A stretch of 64,000 bases of DNA, taken from NCBI RefSeq assembly GCF_030272615.1, contig NC_081414.1, positions 783,222,119 to 783,286,118 of the forward strand, read 5' to 3'. The DNA is from Cryptomeria japonica (lineage: Eukaryota > Streptophyta > Pinopsida > Cupressales > Cupressaceae). The position numbers and the translations under genes were made by a program. The notes beneath the pieces were generated by a model. That model had not been told where the DNA came from. It did not search any database and saw only the letters and a list, made by a program, of their open reading frames with translations. This document shows positions 59,487 through 64,000 of this stretch, piece after piece; the stretch's first letter is position 1; each line of letters opens with the position of its first letter.

Positions 59487-60890
59487 ATAATTACCTTTTC
59501 TTTCTATGATAATGCATGTTTTTTGATGTGTATGGATCTACATCTTTGAGTTAATCATCTGACACTTTCTACCTACTTTCTTATTCTATTGTGCATATAC
59601 TCATAACAATATCTTTTGTCACTACACACACACTTCTCAAAAATTATTCTTTCATCCGTCAAATCTAGTCTACACATCATCAATTATTCTTTATCGAGCA
59701 TCACTTTGTCTATTCAATTCAACAAACAAATTCTCACATAATACAAACATCATTTTGACTACATAAGTGAATTCAATGTGAGCCATTGTAAAAAATTCTT
59801 CAATCTGCACCCACACTAGTAAATTTGACCTCAAATTCTGATGACAGTTTGTTAAGATTTTGACTACAATTCGTTGGATTGCTGACGAGAAACATTGTCG
59901 AAAAATTATAGTCCGACATTTCGACAATGCTCAAGACTATCAGAATTTTGACAGAGGTGGAAACTCTTCTGACGATGGCAATGACTGCGCTTAGCCATCA
60001 GTAAAACTTGACAAATCGTCAAAATTCCAATGCCTCGTAGGTAATGTTCCAATGGCTAAGGCATGAAAATAAATTGGAATTCTGACGGCCCCCTCACTGC
60101 TTAGTCGTCAGTAAAAATTGATAAGTCTTCATAATTCCAATGGAAACCAGGGCATCCACACCAACGAGGATGTTGTATGTGCGACAATTTTGGGCATCTG
60201 AATTTAGACAACCCTGTCATTATGTAGCCATCGAAAGTTTGACAACATGAGGGCATCCGCACCAACAAGGATGTTTTATGTGCGACGGTTCAGGTGTCTG
60301 AATTCTAACGACCCTATCATGGTTTAGCTGTTGGATGTCCAATGGCCATGATGACATCTATACCAATGAGGATGATGTATGTGTGATGGTCCGGGCATCG
60401 GCAAAACTCGATAAGTCATCAAAAAAAATTGGGTGGTCGTTGGACTTCCAACGACCGCTTACTGCTTAGCCATCGACAAAACTCGATAGTCATCGGAACA
60501 AATTGGGTGGGCGTCCAAATTTCAATGCCCTCTCACTGCTTAGCCATCGACAAAACTTGATAGTCATTAGAATAAATTGGGTGGGTGTCAGAATTCTGAC
60601 ACTATCTCACTACTTATCCGACAAGGATGTTGTCGGACATACAACATCGTCGTCGGATGCTTGGTGGATGGAAGGTTTGCACTTATTGACCAGCCAACCA
60701 AACGACTATAAAAATAATTTGACAATCTAATCATGCAATAGTTCAAGCGTCGAATGCTTGGTGGATGGAAATATTTGAACTGATTGACCAATACGATAAT
60801 ACTAAAGATTCATTATTTTGTATCAACCAACCAAATGACAATAAAAACAATTTGACAATCTAACCTTTCCACTCAAAGATCAGCCTCAAA
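59487..60890. repeat. Diverged short repeats, no gene
   Basis: Recurrent pieces include ACTGCTTAGCCATCGACAAA with TCATCGGAACAAATTGGGTG (units near 60395-60600), CAACGAGGATGTTGTATGTG (60160-60380) and TGCTTGGTGGATGGAA with AATAATTTGACAATCTAA (60658-60870). Copies are imperfect and the spacing varies. No protein-coding signal is supported. Confidence 0.65.
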
Positions 60891-60941
60891 AAACCATGAA
60901 TGATTGAAGAATTGTGTCCCACGTTAAGCTCTTCAACCTAA

Positions 60942-61095
60942 TCAATAGCCACCCATAGGTGGCATACCATAAGTTGTCATGGGAGGCATTCCCATTCCAC
61001 TCATACTTGGCTGAAAGAAACCACCCATTCCCTCTCCCATGCCAAGAATTGGAGGTGACAGCAAAGAAAAGGGGAAGAAGCTGAGCATACATATT
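60942..61095 (-). pseudogene. Clathrin heavy chain terminal exon G
   Basis: Reads [11 protein letters not shown], then, after a one-base shift in the CTTTTC run near 61064-61069, [32 protein letters not shown] and MPPMGGY followed by TGA (60942-60944). Length 154 bp is one more than a multiple of three. The expected AG acceptor is replaced by AT before AATATG. Confidence 0.85.
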
Positions 61096-61197
61096 ATGTA
61101 AACAAAATAGGCACATATTTATTTTTGCAGAAGATTTAAAATGTTTATTAAAGAGAAACTTAAAATATTCACAAAATCATTAGAGTCTATCAAGAAC

Positions 61198-61320
61198 CCG
61201 AAGTAGGTATGGAAACACAAATTCAATCATATTATTCATCAAGGCAAGTTCCAAAGCCACATCTAGTCTGATCAAGTCATAGCATATGAACAAACATGAA
61301 GCAAAGCATTCTTTCTTGCC
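61198..61320 (-). pseudogene. Clathrin exon E, copy 1
   Basis: 123 bp, best preserved copy: [20 protein letters not shown] with AG acceptor. It keeps a GT donor (CGG then GTTCTTG), although the last codon changed from CAG to CGG, and a Trp near the middle became Leu. Confidence 0.88.
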
Positions 61321-61439
61321 CTACAGTTCCAAATGCAAATGTAAGCCCCATTTCAATGCCCCAATCCAAAATAAAAATTCAAAATATACTTTAGCTTTTG
61401 AGAGAAAACAACTAACTATATGTTTTACCAATTGTATAC

Positions 61440-61538
61440 TTGTTCCACAACATACACCACCAATTCCTCTGCAAGTTCACGAGCACCCGATTTAGAAATA
61501 GTTTCCATTGCATCCTTGTAAAGATTATCCTTTTTAGA
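61440..61538 (-). pseudogene. Clathrin exon D, copy 1
   Basis: 99 bp encoding [19 protein letters not shown] and the [12 protein letters not shown] end, followed by a GTATAC donor. The AG acceptor is mutated to TG. Confidence 0.82.
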
Positions 61539-61738
61539 CAGTGCAATATGTTAGCACATAATTTTTCTACCTTAATTATGTTCTTAAAAATACGCATGCT
61601 ATTTTCTATAATTTTCTTAATTATTCTCTTAAAATGCTATATTTTGTAAACAAAATAGGCAAATTTATTTGAATTTTTAAAAACTATCAGTAGAGTAGAA
61701 CAAGTGCTCCTTGAGGCTCAATTAAGAAAAATGTATAC

Positions 61739-61917
61739 TTGTTGAGCAACAAGATCTTTCTCTTCTTTCTCCTTGGATTTCTCTTCTTGGACAACCTCTA
61801 ACTCGTTCCACAAAATACTTGTTCCACAAAATACACCTGCAATTCCTCTACAAGATCACGATCACCCAATTGAGATCTAGTTTCCATTGCATCCTTGTAA
61901 AGATTATCCTTTTTAGA
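61739..61917 (-). pseudogene. Fused clathrin exons D and F, distal copy
   Basis: Exon D runs directly into the second half of exon F through a duplicated TTTTGTGGAAC, with no intron. The join puts F out of frame. The F part ends EEKDLVAQQ before GTATAC. Confidence 0.75.
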
Positions 61918-62156
61918 TAGTGCAATATGTGAGCACATAATTTTTCTATAATTTCCTTAAAAATGCTATTTTTCTATAATTTCCTTAATTACGCTCTTAA
62001 AAATGTGCATGTTATTTTCTATAATCTCCTTAATTATTCTCTTAAAATGCTATATTTTGTAAAAAACAAAATAGGCACATATTTATTTGAATTTTTAAAG
62101 AAGGTCAATAGAGTAGAACAAGTTCTCCTAGAGGCTCAATTAAGAAAAATGCATAC

Positions 62157-62246
62157 TTGTTGAGAAACAAGATTTTTCTCTTCTTGGACAACCTCTAACT
62201 TGTCCTTAACAAGCTCATCAACTTTTGTCATGTATTATCGAATGAA
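62157..62246 (-). pseudogene. Clathrin exon F, copy 2
   Basis: 90 bp. It lacks 21 bp (seven codons of the Lys/Glu repeat) relative to copy 3 and contains an in-frame TAA after FIR. Confidence 0.85.
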
Positions 62247-62359
62247 CTTTGAAAAAGAAATTCTTTGAATATTAGCTATTTAATTATGCAAGAAGATTTG
62301 AAATGTTTATTAAAGAGAAACTTAAAATATTCACAGAATCATCAAAGTATATCAAGAAT

Positions 62360-62482
62360 CTGAAGTAGGTATCGAAACACAAATTCAATCATATTATTCA
62401 TCCAAGCAAGTTCCAAAGCCACATCCAGTTTGATCAAGTCATAGCATATGAACAAGCATGAGGAAAAGAATTCTTTCTTGCC
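62360..62482 (-). pseudogene. Clathrin exon E, copy 2
   Basis: 123 bp encoding [20 protein letters not shown] and [20 protein letters not shown], with a CTGCAG acceptor. The donor reads CAG-ATTCTTG, having lost the GT of copy 1, so read-through would meet a TGA within a few codons. Confidence 0.87.
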
Positions 62483-62602
62483 CTGCAGTTCCAAATGCAA
62501 AAGTAAGCCCCATTTCAATGCCCCAAATCCAAAATGAAAATTCAAAATATAATTTAGCTTGTGAGAGAGAACAACCAACTATATGTTTTACCAATTGTAT
62601 AC

Positions 62603-62701
62603 CTCTTCAACAAAATACACCACCAATTCCTTTGCAAGTTCACAGTCACCTGATTGAGAACTAGTTTCCATTGCATCCTTGTAAAGATTATCCTTTTCAG
62701 A
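62603..62701 (-). pseudogene. Clathrin exon D, copy 2
   Basis: 99 bp with AG acceptor and GTATAC donor, encoding [20 protein letters not shown] and the [12 protein letters not shown] end. Individually this exon is intact. Confidence 0.87.
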
Positions 62702-62936
62702 CTATGCAACATGTTAGCACATAATTTTTCTATAATTTCCTAGAAAATGCTACTTTTCTAAAATTTCCTTAATTATTCTCTTAAATATGTGAATGTTATT
62801 CTCTATAATTTTCTTAATTAGGCTCTTAAAATACTATATTCTATAAAACAAAATAGGCACATTTATTTGAATTTTTAAAAATTGTCAGTAGAGTAGAACA
62901 AGTTCTCCTTGAGGCTCAATTAAGCAAAATGCATAC

Positions 62937-63098
62937 CTATTGAGCAACAAGATCTTTCTCTTCTTTCTCCTTAGATTTCTCTTCTTGGACAACCTCTAAC
63001 TCATTCCACAAAATACACTTGCAATTGCTCTGCAAGTTCACGATCACCCAATTAAGAACTAGTTTCCATTGCATCCTTGTAAAGATTATCCTTTTTAC
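62937..63098 (-). pseudogene. Fused clathrin exons D and F, proximal copy
   Basis: Same D-F fusion as at 61739 but without the duplicated joint. It has an in-frame stop in the D part (METSS then stop) and a TAG replacing the last Gln codon before the donor. Confidence 0.75.
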
Positions 63099-63336
63099 AT
63101 AGTACAATATGTTAGCACATAATTTTTCTATAATTTTCTTAAAAATGCTATTTTTCTATAATTTCCTTAATTACGCTCTTAAAAATGTGCATGTTATTTT
63201 CTATAATTTCCTTAATTATTCTCTTAAAATGCTATATTTTGTAAAACAAAATAGGCACATATTTATTTGAATTTTTAAAAAAGCTCAGTAGAGTAGAACA
63301 AGTGCTCCTTGAGGCTCAGTTAAGAAAAATGCATAC

Positions 63337-63447
63337 TTGTTGAGCAACAAAATTTTTCTCTTCTTTCTCCTTGGATTTCTCTTCTTGGACAACCTCTAAC
63401 TTGTCCTTAACAAGCTCATCAACTTTTGTCATGTATAATCGAATGAA
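63337..63447 (-). pseudogene. Clathrin exon F, copy 3
   Basis: 111 bp, 37 open codons: FIRLYMTKVDELVKDKLEVV and KSKEKEEKNFVAQQ. It has an AAAG acceptor and GTATGC donor, the most complete F copy. Confidence 0.87.
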
Positions 63448-63559
63448 CTTTGAAAAAGAAATTCTTTGAATATTATCTATTTAATTATGCAAAAGATTTA
63501 AAATGTTTATGAGAGAGAAACTTAAAATATTCATAGAATCATCAAAGTATATCAAGAAT

Positions 63560-63682
63560 CTGAAGTAGGTATGGAAACACAAATTTAATCATATTATTCA
63601 CCCAATCAAGTTCCAAAGCCATATCCAGTTTGATCAATTCATAGCATATGAACAAGCATGAAGAAAAGAATTTTTTCTTGCC
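63560..63682 (-). pseudogene. Clathrin exon E, copy 3
   Basis: 123 bp, open, with [20 protein letters not shown]. Donor changed to CAG-ATTCTTG as in copy 2, so the loss predates the duplication that separated copies 2 and 3. Confidence 0.86.
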
Positions 63683-63802
63683 CTGCAGTTCCAAATGCTA
63701 AAGTAAGCCCCATTTCAATGCCCCAAATCTAAAATGAAAATTCAAAATATACTTTAGCTTGTGAGAGAGAACAACCAACTATATGTTTTACCAATTATAT
63801 AC

Positions 63803-63901
63803 CTGTTCCACAAAATACACCACCAATTCCTCTGCAAGTTCACAGTCACCTGATTGAGATCTAGTTTCAATTGCATCCTTGTAAAGATTATCCTTTTTAG
63901 A
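63803..63901 (-). pseudogene. Clathrin exon D, copy 3
   Basis: 99 bp, open, AG acceptor (TGCACAG) and GTATAT donor, encoding [20 protein letters not shown] and [12 protein letters not shown]. Confidence 0.87.
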
Positions 63902-64000
63902 CTGTGCAATATGTTAGCACACAATTTTTCTATAATTTCTTGAAAAATGCTACTTTTCTATAATTTCCTTAGTTATTCTCTTAAAAATGTGCATGTTATT

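Larger units (their letters stand above)
60942..63901 (-). pseudogene. Clathrin heavy chain 3' exons, tandemly duplicated and decayed
   Basis: Minus-strand segments encode the last part of plant clathrin heavy chain, the triskelion leg subunit of vesicle coats. In gene order, exon D encodes [13 protein letters not shown]...YFVEQ, exon [18 protein letters not shown], exon F KVDELVKDK...VAQQ and the terminal exon [10 protein letters not shown]...MPPMGGY. The order in the window, read right to left, is D3-E3-F3-DF-D2-E2-F2-DF-D1-E1-G. The D-E-F-DF block repeats with periods of about 1162-1200 bp. Lost splice sites, stops, a frameshift in exon G and fused D-F exons rule out a normal protein from this stretch. 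The rest of the gene would lie beyond 64000. Confidence 0.88.

Noticed and set aside
60942-63901. A functional clathrin heavy chain gene
   Set aside because: Repeated exons, stops, lost splice sites and a frameshift in the last exon cannot give a normal C-terminus from this stretch.
1-64000. tRNA, rRNA or snRNA genes
   Set aside because: No cloverleaf-like or conserved RNA gene sequence was seen by eye; the tRNA-related hits are only primer-binding sites.

Overview
The window is nuclear DNA from a seed plant with a large, repeat-rich genome. A gymnosperm would fit, but nothing here proves it. Evidence: plant-type Ty3/gypsy chromovirus and Tat/Ogre-like retrotransposons, a retrotransposon primed by initiator-Met tRNA, an antisense plant-mobile-domain ORF, and degraded exons of plant clathrin heavy chain. 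Almost everything is transposable element or satellite, and no intact single-copy host gene is visible.

Layout: (1) The outermost recognisable element is a degraded + strand chromovirus pol. Its reverse transcriptase, RNase H and first half of integrase lie at 1-2120. A 36-bp integrase scrap is at 45558-45593, and the integrase end plus chromodomain are at 49863-50611. Two insertions separate the pieces, and their flanks join back into conserved integrase sequence. (2) The first insertion, 2121-45557, has imperfect terminal inverted repeats starting GGGT and a TTTT target duplication. It looks like a large DNA transposon with a decayed transposase-like gene (+, 16040-18992) and a second unknown gene (-, 24421-25395). 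It also holds a (GA)n tract, a palindromic satellite (3566-7448 and 15305-15893) and a 359-bp tandem repeat (20837-22999). (3) LTR retrotransposon A (7449-15304, target duplication CAAAT) sits inside the satellite. It carries gag and a protease-like region only. (4) LTR retrotransposon B (25740-45155) is a Tat/Ogre-like element with gag, protease, G-patch-like segment, RT, two RNase H domains, integrase and an antisense plant-mobile-domain ORF. A 1.95-kb solo LTR (32241-34190, target duplication GTTTC) interrupts it; removing that insertion puts gag and pol back in one frame. (5) The second chromovirus insertion is a 4.27-kb TG...CA unit at 45594-49862 (target duplication TAGTT), probably a giant solo LTR. 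(6) 50612-52742 is decayed LTR-like DNA. (7) Element C (52743-59481, minus strand, target duplication ATGAC) has an initiator-Met primer site, an array of zinc knuckles and long unknown coiled-coil ORFs, but no polymerase or integrase. (8) 59487-60890 holds short diverged repeats. (9) 60942-63901 is a minus-strand array of clathrin heavy chain 3' exons, duplicated with a period of about 1.2 kb and carrying broken splice sites, stops and an exon-exon fusion.

The genes do not form a working pathway. The window is best read as a chronology: the chromovirus came first, then the TIR element and the 4.3-kb unit landed in it, then A and B landed in the TIR element, and the solo LTR landed in B. A and B share a primer-binding sequence and gag architecture, so an element like B could plausibly have mobilised A.
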